DNA of 43,599 nt, taken from positions 1 to 43,599 of the forward strand of contig JAGQTQ010000026.1 in assembly GCA_020438905.1 (NCBI GenBank). Reading direction: 5' to 3'. Both the position numbers and the translations under genes were made by a program. The first letter of the stretch is position 1, and each line of letters opens with the position of its first letter. Of the stretch, positions 7,711 through 16,582 are shown piece by piece. The notes below the pieces were generated by a model. That model did no database searches. It saw only the letters and a program-made list of their open reading frames with translations, and was not told the origin of the DNA. Source of the DNA: Mycobacterium sp. Its GTDB lineage: Bacteria > Actinomycetota > Actinomycetes > Mycobacteriales > Mycobacteriaceae.

Positions 7711-9423
7711 TCAGCAGCAGCCCGGCTTCGCCGGCCGCGTGGCCAGATGGGCGTGCGGTGCGGCGTCGGTGTCGCCTACCGCGCCCAGGAACGCGTCGAG
7801 ATCGGTGCGTTCACCGCCCAGCCAGGTCCCCTGTACCGCAGCCGCCTCGGCCAACTCGGCCGGGTCGACGGTATAGGGATCTGCCGCCAGCTCGGTGAAG
7901 TCGGCCAGTTTGCCCACGGCGATCGACCCGATCAGCTTGTCGCGGTGCAGGGTGCGCGCAGCGTCGATGGTGTGCGCCCGCAGCGCCTGATACAGGGGCA
8001 TGGTCTGCTCCGCGGCGTGCACGGACCCCGACCGGGTGCGCCGGGTCACCGCGGTGGCGATGTTGAGGATGGGTGACGGCGGAGACACCGAGCCGTCGTT
8101 GTGGAACGACACCACCGCTCCCGAGGCCGCCGCGTCGGCGAACGACTGCCAGGGAGCGCCGTGCTCATGGTCGAACATCTTCCCGTCCAGCAGATCGCCC
8201 CAGTAGTAGTACTGGAAGGGTGCCATCGAGGTGTACACGCCGAGTTTGGCGGCCCGGTCGAAGTGCCGTCGCCGGCCGGCCCCGAGGTGTTCCAGGCGCC
8301 AGCGGTGGTCGGTGCCGACCAGGCCGTGCCGGCCCAGGGCGGCCTCGTAGGCGTCCAAGGCCAGGTCGATAGCCAGATCACCGTTGGAGTGGAAGGCCAT
8401 CTGCCACCCTGCCGGCGCGGCCTTGTCCAGGACGGCGTCCAGCTCGGGGCGGGTGTAGTTCATCGACTGCGCCCCGCCGGCCGTCGCCGGGTCGATACCG
8501 GCCATCCGGTTGGTCTCGGTGTCGAGGTAGGGGAACGAGATGCCGATGTTGCCCACCCAGGGAGAGCCGTCGGTCCAGAGTTTGACCCCCTGCTTGACCA
8601 GCCAGGCCTCGCCCGCGGCGAAGCTGACCGGATCGGCGAAGGTGTCGCTGGTGGACACCTCGAACATGCTGATCCGCAACGGGCAGGAGGTGGCGGCGGC
8701 CAACGCCTCGTAGCCCGCCTTCATGTTCAACGCGAAGGTCATGTCGGAGGTGGACGTATAGCCGGCGCGGGACATGGTCGCGTAATACTCGGCGGCGGCG
8801 ACCAGTGGATTGCCGAGTTCGGCCATGATGTCGCCGACGACGGCCATCAGCACCGGCAGTTCGAAACCCTGCCCGTCGAGGCTGCCGTCGGGGTTGCGCC
8901 CGAAACGGGACCCGGGCGGGTCGGCCGGCGGGTTGACGTCCCAGCCCTTGGTCTTCATCAGGGCGGTGTTGAAATACACCCCGTGTCCGGAGTTGTCGAC
9001 GATGGCGACCACCCGGTCCCCGAAGATCCGGTCGAGTTCGTCCCGCTTGGGCGCCGGGCGCTGGTGCAGCAGGGCGTCGAACCCGGAGAACAGCAACGGC
9101 GTGGCCGCATCGGTGTCGGCCATCGACTGGGCGAAGACTTTCTCCACGTCCGCCCACGAGGGGTCTTTGAACGGGGTGATGTTGCGGGCCGGCGGGTTGA
9201 GCGCGACACCGCTCATCAGCGGGTGGCTGTGCGGTTCGACCAGGCCGGGCAGCAGGGCTGCGGCGCCGGTGTCGACCAGCTCCGCGCCGGGAAGCGCTGC
9301 GCGGCATTCCTCCAGCGAGCCCACCGCGGCGATGGTGCCGCCGGACACCGCGACCGCCTCCGCCCGCGGTGCGCCGGGGTCCATGGTGATCACCGTTGCG
9401 GCGGTGAGGATCCGATCGGTCAT
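7711..9423 (-). CDS. YtcJ-like amidohydrolase (amidohydrolase_3 family)
   Basis: This 570-residue TIM-barrel metal hydrolase carries the HSH zinc-ligand motif at His65/His67 after the LLPGLVEPHSH segment. Further metal or catalytic candidates are His in MAFHSNGD and in RLEHLG, and the Asp in SFHNDGSVSP. The C-terminal part returns to the small composite domain (IGSIAVGKLADF), as expected. Substrates in this family are diverse amides, so the substrate cannot be called. The ATG at 9423 is divergent from cobD. It appears full length and shows no signal peptide. Confidence 0.87.
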   Translation of the reverse strand: MTDRILTAATVITMDPGAPRAEAVAVSGGTIAAVGSLEECRAALPGAELVDTGAAALLPGLVEPHSHPLMSGVALNPPARNITPFKDPSWADVEKVFAQSMADTDAATPLLFSGFDALLHQRPAPKRDELDRIFGDRVVAIVDNSGHGVYFNTALMKTKGWDVNPPADPPGSRFGRNPDGSLDGQGFELPVLMAVVGDIMAELGNPLVAAAEYYATMSRAGYTSTSDMTFALNMKAGYEALAAATSCPLRISMFEVSTSDTFADPVSFAAGEAWLVKQGVKLWTDGSPWVGNIGISFPYLDTETNRMAGIDPATAGGAQSMNYTRPELDAVLDKAAPAGWQMAFHSNGDLAIDLALDAYEAALGRHGLVGTDHRWRLEHLGAGRRRHFDRAAKLGVYTSMAPFQYYYWGDLLDGKMFDHEHGAPWQSFADAAASGAVVSFHNDGSVSPPSPILNIATAVTRRTRSGSVHAAEQTMPLYQALRAHTIDAARTLHRDKLIGSIAVGKLADFTELAADPYTVDPAELAEAAAVQGTWLGGERTDLDAFLGAVGDTDAAPHAHLATRPAKPGCC

Positions 9424-9493
9424 CCGTCCGTGGTGCCTTTCTCGTCTCCGTTGCGGTCGAAGGTCAGTACATCATGTGTGAAAGGCTTCCGCG

Positions 9494-10459
9494 GTGATTG
9501 CTCTCAGGCGATCCCGGTCTGCCGGGATTCTCGCCGGCGCCATCGTCGACTGGGTGTCGGCGGACCCGCAACGGGGTCACCCGGTGGCCGGTTTCGGCTG
9601 GTGTGCAACGACTTTCGAGAGAATCACCTACCGCGACAGCCGATCGGCCGGGGTGGTGCACACCGCGGCGCTGGTGGGGGCGCTGGCCGGTGCCGGCATC
9701 TTGGCGCAACGCCGCGCGGGGTCGGCGCCCGCCCGGGCGGCGATGACCGCCGCGGCGACCTGGGTCGCGCTGGGCGGAACGACCCTGGCCCGAACCGGCT
9801 CGCAGATGGCCGACCTGCTCGCCGCCGGGGATCTCGACGGTGCCCGTACGCTGCTGCCGTCGCTGTGCGGTCGGGATCCCGAGGTGCTCGATGCCGGCGG
9901 GCTGGCCCGGGCAGCATGTGAATCGGTGGCCGAGAACACCTCCGACGCGCACGTCGCGCCGCTGTTCTGGGCGGCGCTGGCGGGTGTTCCCGGGGTGCTG
10001 GCCTACCGCGGGGTCAACACCCTGGACGCCATGATCGGCAACCGGTCGGAGCGCTACGTGCGCTTCGGCTGGGCCGCGGCGCGCCTGGACGATCTGGCCA
10101 ACTACCTGCCGGCACGGCTGACCGGGGTGCTCGTATTGGCCTGCGCCCGGCTGATCGGGGGCTCGGTGCCGCAGGCCGCGCGAACCTGGCGGCGCGACGC
10201 CGCCCGCCACCCGAGCCCGAATGCCGGGGTGGCCGAGGCCGCCTTCGCCGGGGCGCTCGGCGTCCGGCTGGGCGGACCGACGCAGTACCACTACCAGTTG
10301 GAGATCCGGCCCGCCCTCGGCGACGGGCCGGCACCGGGGGTGGCGGATCTGCGTCGCGCGGTGCGGCTGTCGCGGCTGGTGCAGGCCGCCGCGGTGGTGC
10401 TGGCAGTGACGCTCAGCGCCGCCGTCCGTACCGGTCGGCCAGCTTGTCCTCGACGGTGA
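9494..10459 (+). CDS. cobD: cobalamin biosynthesis protein CobD/CbiB
   Basis: This 321-residue membrane protein attaches aminopropanol (or its phosphate) to adenosylcobyric acid to give adenosylcobinamide. Family marks are the opening D-W-V-S-A-D-P-Q-R-G-H-P block, the ESVAENTSDA motif, the YRGVNTLDAMIG segment and the conserved HPSPNAGV...EAAFAGALGV..GG region. Several hydrophobic segments fit an integral membrane protein. The GTG start at 9494 lies 70 bp from the divergent amidohydrolase. Its 3' end overlaps the convergent SURF1 gene by 47 bp; the last 15 or so residues are unlike M. tuberculosis CobD, consistent with read-on into that overlap. Confidence 0.93.
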   Translation: MIALRRSRSAGILAGAIVDWVSADPQRGHPVAGFGWCATTFERITYRDSRSAGVVHTAALVGALAGAGILAQRRAGSAPARAAMTAAATWVALGGTTLARTGSQMADLLAAGDLDGARTLLPSLCGRDPEVLDAGGLARAACESVAENTSDAHVAPLFWAALAGVPGVLAYRGVNTLDAMIGNRSERYVRFGWAAARLDDLANYLPARLTGVLVLACARLIGGSVPQAARTWRRDAARHPSPNAGVAEAAFAGALGVRLGGPTQYHYQLEIRPALGDGPAPGVADLRRAVRLSRLVQAAAVVLAVTLSAAVRTGRPACPRR

Positions 10460-11240
10460 CCGGTTCAGCGGCGCCCTCGGCGTCGGCGCGGGCAGCGGCC
10501 TCCCGTCGCCGCATCCTCAGTTCGGAGTAGAGGAAGTAGCCGAGGCCGAGCGGGGCGACGATCCCGAAAGCGATCCACTGGATTCCGTAGGAGAGGAACG
10601 GTCCGGCGTCGACGTTGGGGAGCGGCAATGGCTCCAGCCCGCCCGGCTGGCCATCCACCAGCTGCAGGTAGGAACCGGTCAGGGGGGTCTTGGTGAGTCC
10701 GGCGATCTGGGCGGTGTCGATGGCGTAGACCTGCTGGAAGCCGTCCTCGGTGAACGGTTTGCGGTCGCCGCTCGGTGCGGTCTGGGAATCGCGCAGCCGC
10801 GCGGTGATACTCACCGTCCCGGCCGGCGGCGCGGCGATCGGCGGTACCCGGGTGCCCTGCTCGGTGTGCGCGTAGCCGCGGTTGACCAGGACCACCGGTC
10901 CGTCGTCGACGGCGAAGGCAGTGAGCGCCTCGTAGGCCGGAGCCCCGCCGATCACCCGCAGCCGGACCAGCACCTGTGCATCGGGCAGATACCGGCCGGT
11001 GGCGGTGACCCTGCGCCACTGCGCCTCCGGCGCCGAGGAATCCTGCCGGGGCAGATACGTCTTCACCGGTACCGGCTCGGCCGACAGTGACGCCTCGATC
11101 TGCCGGTTCTCGCGCGTGGTCCGGGTGTTCTTGCCCAGCTGCCAGGGCGCCAGGACGGTCAGCGCCAGGTAGGTGAACGTCGCCACCACCAGCGCCAGGG
11201 CGATCCACCCGGGCCGAAGCAGGAAAGCCAACCGCCGCAT
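10413..11240 (-). CDS. SURF1 family membrane protein (cytochrome oxidase assembly)
   Basis: This 275-residue protein has the classic SURF1 plan: one transmembrane helix near the N-terminus (about 12-34), a large extracytoplasmic domain with the conserved WQLGK and VLVNRGY segments, and a second helix near 225-245 followed by a basic cytoplasmic tail. The family helps assemble the haem a3 centre of aa3-type cytochrome oxidase. Its ATG overlaps the ptpA stop by 1 nt (TGATG), so it is translated as the third gene of the ptkA-ptpA-SURF1 operon. The 3' end overlaps cobD on the other strand. Confidence 0.9.
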   Translation of the reverse strand: MRRLAFLLRPGWIALALVVATFTYLALTVLAPWQLGKNTRTTRENRQIEASLSAEPVPVKTYLPRQDSSAPEAQWRRVTATGRYLPDAQVLVRLRVIGGAPAYEALTAFAVDDGPVVLVNRGYAHTEQGTRVPPIAAPPAGTVSITARLRDSQTAPSGDRKPFTEDGFQQVYAIDTAQIAGLTKTPLTGSYLQLVDGQPGGLEPLPLPNVDAGPFLSYGIQWIAFGIVAPLGLGYFLYSELRMRRREAAARADAEGAAEPVTVEDKLADRYGRRR

Positions 11241-11791
11241 CAGCCCGAGACCTCCCCGGTCTCGGCGCCCCGGTCGGCCAGGTGCTCGTCGACCCAGGAG
11301 TGCAGGCCCGGCAGGGCCGTCTCGATGACGGCGAACGCCGCCTCGAAGTCGGTGTGATCGCCGTAGTAGGGATCCTCGACGTCGGGTGCGTGGGCGCCCG
11401 ATCGCGGATCGAAGGAGCGCAGCATGCGCAACCGTCCGGGTGGTACGCCGTAGTCGCGCAGTATCCGCAGATGGTCGCGTCCCAACGCCACCACCATGTC
11501 GGCGGACAGGTGGTCATCGCTCAACCGGGCCGCCCGGTGCGCGGAGGGGTAGCCGCGTTCGCGCAGCACCCGCACCGCCCGCTCGTCGGCGCCGCTGCCG
11601 ACATGCCAACCGCCCGTTCCGGCACTGCTGACCCGCACCAAGCCGGCCAGGCCCCGTTCGTCGATCTGGTGGGCGAACATCTTCTCGGCCATCGGCGAGC
11701 GGCAGATGTTGCCCGTGCACACGAACGTCACATGCAGCGGTTCGGTGACCTGCAGCGTCTCTCGATCAGACAGCGTCTCTCGATCAGACAC
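11240..11791 (-). CDS. ptpA: low-molecular-weight protein tyrosine phosphatase PtpA
   Basis: The P-loop C-X5-R signature CTGNICRS begins at Cys25 with Arg31, and the general-acid loop DPYYGD lies near the C-terminal third. In M. tuberculosis PtpA is secreted into host macrophages; in this organism that is unknown. The frame is open further upstream, but GTG 11791 overlaps the end of the HAD gene by 8 nt and gives M-S-D-R..., like the known start. This yields 183 residues, about 20 more than usual; part of the excess comes from an 18-bp tandem duplication encoding two copies of LSDRET. Downstream it is coupled to SURF1. Confidence 0.92.
   Translation of the reverse strand: MSDRETLSDRETLQVTEPLHVTFVCTGNICRSPMAEKMFAHQIDERGLAGLVRVSSAGTGGWHVGSGADERAVRVLRERGYPSAHRAARLSDDHLSADMVVALGRDHLRILRDYGVPPGRLRMLRSFDPRSGAHAPDVEDPYYGDHTDFEAAFAVIETALPGLHSWVDEHLADRGAETGEVSG
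11753..11788. repeat. 18-bp perfect tandem duplication at the HAD/ptpA junction
   Basis: CAGCGTCTCTCGATCAGA occurs at 11753-11770 and is repeated without change at 11771-11788. One copy contains the stop codon of the HAD gene; both add residues to the N-terminus of PtpA in frame. Confidence 0.97.
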
Positions 11792-12452
11792 CGAGCACCT
11801 CGCGCAGTTCGGCCATCGTGGCAACCTGGGCGGCGGGCGGGGCGGCAAGCGGTTCGTCGAAGTCGGCGCCGCCGTAGCCCCAGCCCACCACCACCGCGGC
11901 GATGCCGTGCTCGGCGGCGCCCTCGACGTCGTGGGCCCGGTCGCCCACCATGAGAACGCGCTGCGGAAGCGGATGGAGTTGGGCCAGCGCATGGGCCAGC
12001 ACCTCGGCCTTGGCCGCGCGGGTGCCGTCCAGACTCGCCCCGGCGATCACGTCGAAGTGGTCGGCGAGGCCGAAATGCTCGAGGATGCGCTGCGCCGTCG
12101 GCTCCGCCTTGGAGGTGGCCACCGCCAGCCGCACCCCGGCGGCCCGGAGGTCGGCCAGCAGGTCGGTGATCCCCTCGTAGACGGTGTTCATCGACCAGCC
12201 GCGCCGGGTGTAATCCGCCCGATAGGCGCTGATGGCTTCGTCGGCCCGATCGCCCAGGCCCAGCAGGGCCATGGTCTGGTGCATGGGCGGTCCGACGATG
12301 CGGGCGGCCAGGTCCCCGTCGGGAACCTCGGCACCGATCTGCCCGAGCGCGTGGCGGAAGCTGGCGACGATGCCCTGGGCCGAATCCGTCAGGGTGCCGT
12401 CGAGATCGAAGATCACCAACTGCGGTCGGGTGTCGGCGGTGATGGGAGGCAC
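11784..12452 (-). CDS. ptkA: HAD-superfamily protein, PtkA orthologue
   Basis: The HAD motif I FDLDGTLTDS has Asp16 and Asp18, motif II is around VATSK, and motif III/IV is MVGDRAHDVEGA. M. tuberculosis PtkA, of the same fold and position, is reported as a tyrosine kinase acting on PtpA; the simple HAD motifs here fit a phosphoglycolate-phosphatase-like enzyme equally well. GTG 12452 gives 222 residues. It is chosen because upstream codons run into the divergent cobC gene, and an AGGGAC-like ribosome binding site lies about 9 nt away. The roughly 70-residue disordered N-terminal extension of M. tuberculosis PtkA would then be missing. A longer start cannot be excluded. Confidence 0.85.
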   Translation of the reverse strand: MPPITADTRPQLVIFDLDGTLTDSAQGIVASFRHALGQIGAEVPDGDLAARIVGPPMHQTMALLGLGDRADEAISAYRADYTRRGWSMNTVYEGITDLLADLRAAGVRLAVATSKAEPTAQRILEHFGLADHFDVIAGASLDGTRAAKAEVLAHALAQLHPLPQRVLMVGDRAHDVEGAAEHGIAAVVVGWGYGGADFDEPLAAPPAAQVATMAELREVLGV

Positions 12453-12515
12453 CGTTTCATTGTCCCTGACGGCGCCGAGTGCACCGGCGACTACTCTGCT
12501 TCTGGTGAGCGAGCG

Positions 12516-13562
12516 GTGCTTCCGGTAACCGAGCCGGCCGACGGGCGGGAGGTGCGCCCCGGCTCGCGGTACCACGGTGATCGGGCCGCGACGGCCGGCA
12601 TGCTCGATTTCGCCGTCAACGTCCGCCGCGGCGGCCCGCCGGACTGGCTGCTGAAGCGGCTGGCCGCCCGGCTGACCGACCTGGCCGGCTATCCCGCCGC
12701 CGCCGATCACCGGGCCGCGGTGGCCGCGGTGGCCGCGCGCCACGGCGTGCCGGAGGACCATGTGCTGCTGCTGGCCGGCGGATCGGAGGGCTTCGCGCTG
12801 CTAGCTGCCCTGCAGCCCGGTCTGGCCGCGCTGATCGTGCCGTCGTACACCGAACCGGAGGCCGTCCTGTCCGCGGCCGGGGTGGCGTTGCGGCAGGTGC
12901 TGGTGCCGCCGCCGTTCCGGCTCGCCGACGCCGAGGTCCCCGACGTCGCCGACCTGGTGGTGCTGGGAAATCCGACCAATCCGACCGGGGTGCTGCACCC
13001 GCTGGATCGGGTGCTGGCCCTGCGCCGACCGGGCCGGCTGGTGGTGGTCGACGAGGCGTTCGCCGACGCGGTGCCGGGCGAACCGGAATCGGTGGCCGGG
13101 CTGGGCCTGCCCGATGTCCTGGTACTGCGCAGCCTGACCAAGACCTGGTCGCTGGCGGGCCTGCGGGTCGGCTATGCGCTGGGCTCGCCCGATGTGCTGG
13201 CCCGGCTGAACGCCCGCCGGCCGCACTGGCCGTTGGGCACCCTGCAACTGGAGGCGATCGTGGCCTGCTGCGAGCCGGGTGCGGTTGCCGAGGCGCAGTC
13301 CGGCGCCCGGCAACTCGTGCGGCTGCGCACCGAGATGGCCACCGCGCTGGCCGGGCTGGGGCTGGAGGTGATCGACGGCCGTGCGCCCTTCGTGATGTTC
13401 GCCGTCCCGGATGCGGTGCTGATGCGCAAACACCTTGCGGCCCGGGGCATTGCGGTGCGCCGCTGTGACACCTTCGTCGGGCTGGGGGAGGGTTACCTGC
13501 GCGCCGCGGTCCGTCCGGACTGGCCGGTGCTGGTCGATGCGGTGGCGGAGGGATTGCGATGA
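12516..13562 (+). CDS. cobC: CobC-like PLP-dependent aminotransferase/decarboxylase (Rv2231c)
   Basis: This fold-type I PLP enzyme resembles histidinol-phosphate aminotransferase and L-threonine-phosphate decarboxylase (CobC/CobD), which makes the aminopropanol part of cobalamin. The PLP lysine is Lys209 in [19 protein letters not shown] and VVVDEAFAD are the usual cofactor-binding motifs. GTG 12516 gives 348 residues; the frame is open far upstream, but there it is antisense to the HAD gene. Its stop overlaps the NIF3 gene by 4 nt. The true reaction, decarboxylase or aminotransferase, cannot be settled from sequence. Confidence 0.87.
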   Translation: MLPVTEPADGREVRPGSRYHGDRAATAGMLDFAVNVRRGGPPDWLLKRLAARLTDLAGYPAAADHRAAVAAVAARHGVPEDHVLLLAGGSEGFALLAALQPGLAALIVPSYTEPEAVLSAAGVALRQVLVPPPFRLADAEVPDVADLVVLGNPTNPTGVLHPLDRVLALRRPGRLVVVDEAFADAVPGEPESVAGLGLPDVLVLRSLTKTWSLAGLRVGYALGSPDVLARLNARRPHWPLGTLQLEAIVACCEPGAVAEAQSGARQLVRLRTEMATALAGLGLEVIDGRAPFVMFAVPDAVLMRKHLAARGIAVRRCDTFVGLGEGYLRAAVRPDWPVLVDAVAEGLR

Positions 13563-14698
13563 GTGTGCGGCTGGCCGAGGTGATCGCCGTGCTCGACGCG
13601 GCCTACCCGCCGGGCCTTGCCCATGACTGGGACTCGGTAGGCCTGGTCTGCGGCGATCCCGACGAGACGATCGACTCGGTGACGGTGACCGTCGACGCCA
13701 CCGCCGCGGTGGTGGAGACCGTCGCGCCCCGGGGACTGTTGCTGGCCCATCACCCATTGCTGCTGCGTGGCGTGGACACCGTCGCCGCCAGCACCCCCAA
13801 GGGTGCCCTGCTGCACCGGCTGATCCGCCGCGGAGCGGCGCTGTTCACCGCCCACACCAACGCCGACGCGGCCAGGCCCGGGGTCTCGGATGCATTGGCC
13901 GAGGTGCTGGGCCTGACCGTGGAGGCGGTGCTGGATCCGGCCTCCGGCGACCCCGCGCTGGACAAGTGGGTGGTTTTCGTCCCCTCCGGCGACGCCGAGG
14001 TGGTGCGTGAGGCCCTGTTCGCGGCGGGGGCCGGCCAGATCGGTGACTACTCGCACTGCAGTTGGAGCGTCGTGGGGATCGGGCAGTTCCTGCCCGGGGC
14101 GGGTGCCTCGCCGGCGATCGGCGCCGTCGGGGAGGTGGAGCGGGTGACCGAGGAACGCCTTGAGGTGATCGCCCCGGCCCGACTGAGGGGCGCGGTGCTC
14201 TCGGCGATGCGGTCGGCCCATTCCTACGAGGAACCGGCCTTCGACGTCTTCCCCCTGGCTGCGCTGCCTGCCGGCGTGGGTATCGGTCGCATCGGCACCC
14301 TGGCCCGCCCGCAGCGGTTCGCCGACTTCGCGGCGGCGGTCGGAGCGGCCCTGCCGCAGACCGCCTGGGGCGTGCGTGCCGCCGGCGACCCCGATGCCGC
14401 CGTATCCCGTGTCGCGGTCTGCGGGGGCTCCGGTGACTCGCTGCTGGGCGCCGCGGCGGCCGCCGGGGTGCAGGCCTACGTCACCGCCGACCTGCGGCAC
14501 CATCCCGCCGACGAGCATCTCCGGCGCAGCGAGGTGGGCCTGGTCGATATCGCACACTGGGCCAGCGAGTATCCCTGGTGTGCTCAGGCGGCCGCGGTGT
14601 TGCGGTCGCACTTCGGCGACGCTCTGACCGTCGCGGTGTCCCCGCTGCGCACCGACCCCTGGAATATCGAACACGTGAGAGGCGATCATGAAAGTTGA
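13559..14698 (+). CDS. NIF3/YbgI family dinuclear-metal protein
   Basis: This 379-residue protein shows the DUF34/NIF3 marks: [10 protein letters not shown] near the start, the metal-binding HHPLLL, and the second His-rich site after [13 protein letters not shown] and DIAHWASE near the C-terminus. It is the long form with a central PII/ACT-like insert (about 135-235) containing [10 protein letters not shown] toroidal hexamer with a di-metal site is known for the family; a GTP cyclohydrolase-like role has been proposed. It is coupled to cobC (4-nt overlap) and overlaps the next gene by 11 nt. Confidence 0.92.
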   Translation: MSVRLAEVIAVLDAAYPPGLAHDWDSVGLVCGDPDETIDSVTVTVDATAAVVETVAPRGLLLAHHPLLLRGVDTVAASTPKGALLHRLIRRGAALFTAHTNADAARPGVSDALAEVLGLTVEAVLDPASGDPALDKWVVFVPSGDAEVVREALFAAGAGQIGDYSHCSWSVVGIGQFLPGAGASPAIGAVGEVERVTEERLEVIAPARLRGAVLSAMRSAHSYEEPAFDVFPLAALPAGVGIGRIGTLARPQRFADFAAAVGAALPQTAWGVRAAGDPDAAVSRVAVCGGSGDSLLGAAAAAGVQAYVTADLRHHPADEHLRRSEVGLVDIAHWASEYPWCAQAAAVLRSHFGDALTVAVSPLRTDPWNIEHVRGDHES

Positions 14699-15428
14699 TG
14701 CCGCACAGCAACAGTCGTTGCTGGGGCTGGTCGAGTTGGACGCCGAGCTGACCCGCCTGGCGCACCGCTCCACACACCTGCCCGAGCAGAAGCGCCACGA
14801 CGAACTGGAGGTCGAGGGCCGCCAGGCCGCCGACCGTCTCGCGGTCGTGGCCCTCGCGGTCGAGGACCTCGACGCGCAGATCGCCAAGCTGGAGTCCGAG
14901 GTCGACACGGTGCGCCAGCGCGAGGACCGGGACCGCAACCTGCTGAACTCCGGGGCGGTGGGCGACCCCAAGCAACTCGAGGAGTTGCAGCACGAGCTGG
15001 GGACCCTGGAGCGCCGGCAGGCCAGCCTGGAGGACTCGTTGCTGGAGGTCATGGAACGCCGCGAGCAGGTGGCCGCCGACCAGTCCGCGGCACAGGCCGC
15101 CGTGGACGCCCTGAACGCTGATCTCGCGGCGGCCCGGCAGGCCCGCGACGAGGCACTCGCCGAGGTCGAGCAGGCCCGCACCGGGCAGAGCGCACGGCGC
15201 ACCGAGATGCTGGAGGGAATCGACCCCGAGCTGCTGGCCCTCTACGAGCGGCAGCGCGCCGCCTCCGGGGTCGGTGCCGGCCGGCTGCTGGGCGGACGTT
15301 GCGGGGCGTGCCGTATCGAACTGGACCGCGGCGAACTGTCCCGGATCTCCGCGGCCGAACCCGACGAGGTGCTGCGATGCCCGGAGTGCCGGGCGATCCT
15401 GTTGCGCACGACCGGACCGGCGCACTGA
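14688..15428 (+). CDS. zinc-ribbon coiled-coil protein (Rv2229c family)
   Basis: This 246-residue protein consists of a long heptad-rich helical region (about 20-180, rich in Glu, Gln, Leu, Ala and Arg) followed by a C4 zinc ribbon. The ribbon ligands are the pairs C-G-A-C and C-P-E-C, about 26 residues apart. The family occurs beside NIF3 and RNase H genes in actinobacteria and has been suggested to bind nucleic acids, which is not proven. It overlaps NIF3 by 11 nt and precedes the RNase H gene by 10 nt. Confidence 0.9.
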   Translation: MKVDAAQQQSLLGLVELDAELTRLAHRSTHLPEQKRHDELEVEGRQAADRLAVVALAVEDLDAQIAKLESEVDTVRQREDRDRNLLNSGAVGDPKQLEELQHELGTLERRQASLEDSLLEVMERREQVAADQSAAQAAVDALNADLAAARQARDEALAEVEQARTGQSARRTEMLEGIDPELLALYERQRAASGVGAGRLLGGRCGACRIELDRGELSRISAAEPDEVLRCPECRAILLRTTGPAH

Positions 15429-15438
15429 AGGCCCTCCG

Positions 15439-16548
15439 GTGAAAGTGATCATCGAGGCCGACGGCGGATCGCGGGGCAATCCCGGGCCGGCCGGGTTCGG
15501 TTGCGTCGTGTGGTCCGAGGACCACGCGGTCGTGCTGGCCGAGCACAAGCAGCAGATCGGGATCACCACCAACAACGTGGCCGAGTATCGGGGTTTGATC
15601 GCGGGCTTGGAGGAGGCCCGCCGACTGTGCGCCGACCGGGTCGCGGTGCGGATGGACTCCAAACTGGTCGTCGAGCAGATGACGGGCCGCTGGAAGGTCA
15701 AGCATCCGGATATGGCCGAGCTCAATCAGCAGGCTCGTGCCCTGGCGTCGACCTTCGACGACATCAGCTACGCCTGGATTCCGCGCGAGCGCAACAAACA
15801 CGCCGACCGGCTGGCCAACGAGGCGATGGACGGGGCGGGCTCCGACCCGGACTGGTCGGTCCGCAGCGGTGCGGGCGACCCGCCGCCCGGAGCGGTGGCC
15901 GTGCCGCCGTCCTCGTGGACCGGCAACCGGGGTGAACCGACCCGGCTTCTGCTGCTGCGCCACGGCCAGACCGAGCTGTCCCGGCAGCGGCGCTACTCCG
16001 GGCGCGGTAACCCCGCACTCACCCACGTCGGCCGCCGGCAGGCCGCCGACGCGGCGCGCTACCTGTCCCGCAAGGGCGGTATCTCGGCCGTCGTCAGCTC
16101 GCCGCTGCAGCGTGCCCACGACACCGCCACCGCGGCGGCCGACGCACTCGGGCTCGATGTGGCGGTCGACGAGGATCTCATCGAGACCGACTTCGGTCAG
16201 TGGGAGGGCCTGACCTTCCCCGAGGCCGCCGAGAGCCACCCTGAACTGCACCGGCGCTGGCTGAGCGACACCAGCCTCGCGGCCCCCGGCGGGGAGAGTT
16301 TCGACGAAGTGGCCCGACGGGTGCGGCGGGCGCGGGACCGCATCGTCGCCGACCACGGCGGCTCCACCGTGCTGGTGGTCTCGCACGTGACGCCGATCAA
16401 GACGCTGTTGCGCCTGGCGCTCGGGGCGGGGACCTCCATCCTGCACCGACTACACCTGGATCTCGCCTCGTTGAGCATCGCCGAGTTCTACCCGGACGAA
16501 GGGTCGTCGGTGCGGCTGGTCAACGACACCTCCTATCTGACGCCCTGA
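15439..16548 (+). CDS. bifunctional RNase HI / CobC-like acid phosphatase
   Basis: This is a two-domain fusion of 369 residues. The N-terminal type I RNase H domain (about 1-135) has the catalytic acids Asp8, Glu49 and Asp73 and a later Asp in KHADRLANEA. A short Pro-rich linker follows. The C-terminal histidine phosphatase domain (from about 170) has the LLLLRHGQTE motif and a second His in LVVSHVTPIK; it resembles alpha-ribazole phosphatase of cobalamin synthesis. M. tuberculosis Rv2228c has the same architecture. GTG 15439 starts immediately before the RNase H fold. Its stop codon lies inside a 19-bp tandem duplication. Confidence 0.94.
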   Translation: MKVIIEADGGSRGNPGPAGFGCVVWSEDHAVVLAEHKQQIGITTNNVAEYRGLIAGLEEARRLCADRVAVRMDSKLVVEQMTGRWKVKHPDMAELNQQARALASTFDDISYAWIPRERNKHADRLANEAMDGAGSDPDWSVRSGAGDPPPGAVAVPPSSWTGNRGEPTRLLLLRHGQTELSRQRRYSGRGNPALTHVGRRQAADAARYLSRKGGISAVVSSPLQRAHDTATAAADALGLDVAVDEDLIETDFGQWEGLTFPEAAESHPELHRRWLSDTSLAAPGGESFDEVARRVRRARDRIVADHGGSTVLVVSHVTPIKTLLRLALGAGTSILHRLHLDLASLSIAEFYPDEGSSVRLVNDTSYLTP

Positions 16549-16570
16549 GAACTATCTGACGCCCTGAGAA
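16533..16570. repeat. 19-bp perfect tandem duplication at the RNase H stop codon
   Basis: CTATCTGACGCCCTGAGAA (16533-16551) is repeated exactly at 16552-16570. Each copy includes the codons for the protein end and the TGA stop, so the second copy is non-coding and lies in the leader of the methyltransferase gene. Confidence 0.97.
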
Positions 16571-16582
16571 ACGGAGTCACCG

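Noticed and set aside
9424..9493. Cobalamin riboswitch before cobD
   Set aside because: The divergent gap is only 70 bp and lacks the conserved B12-box and the required length.
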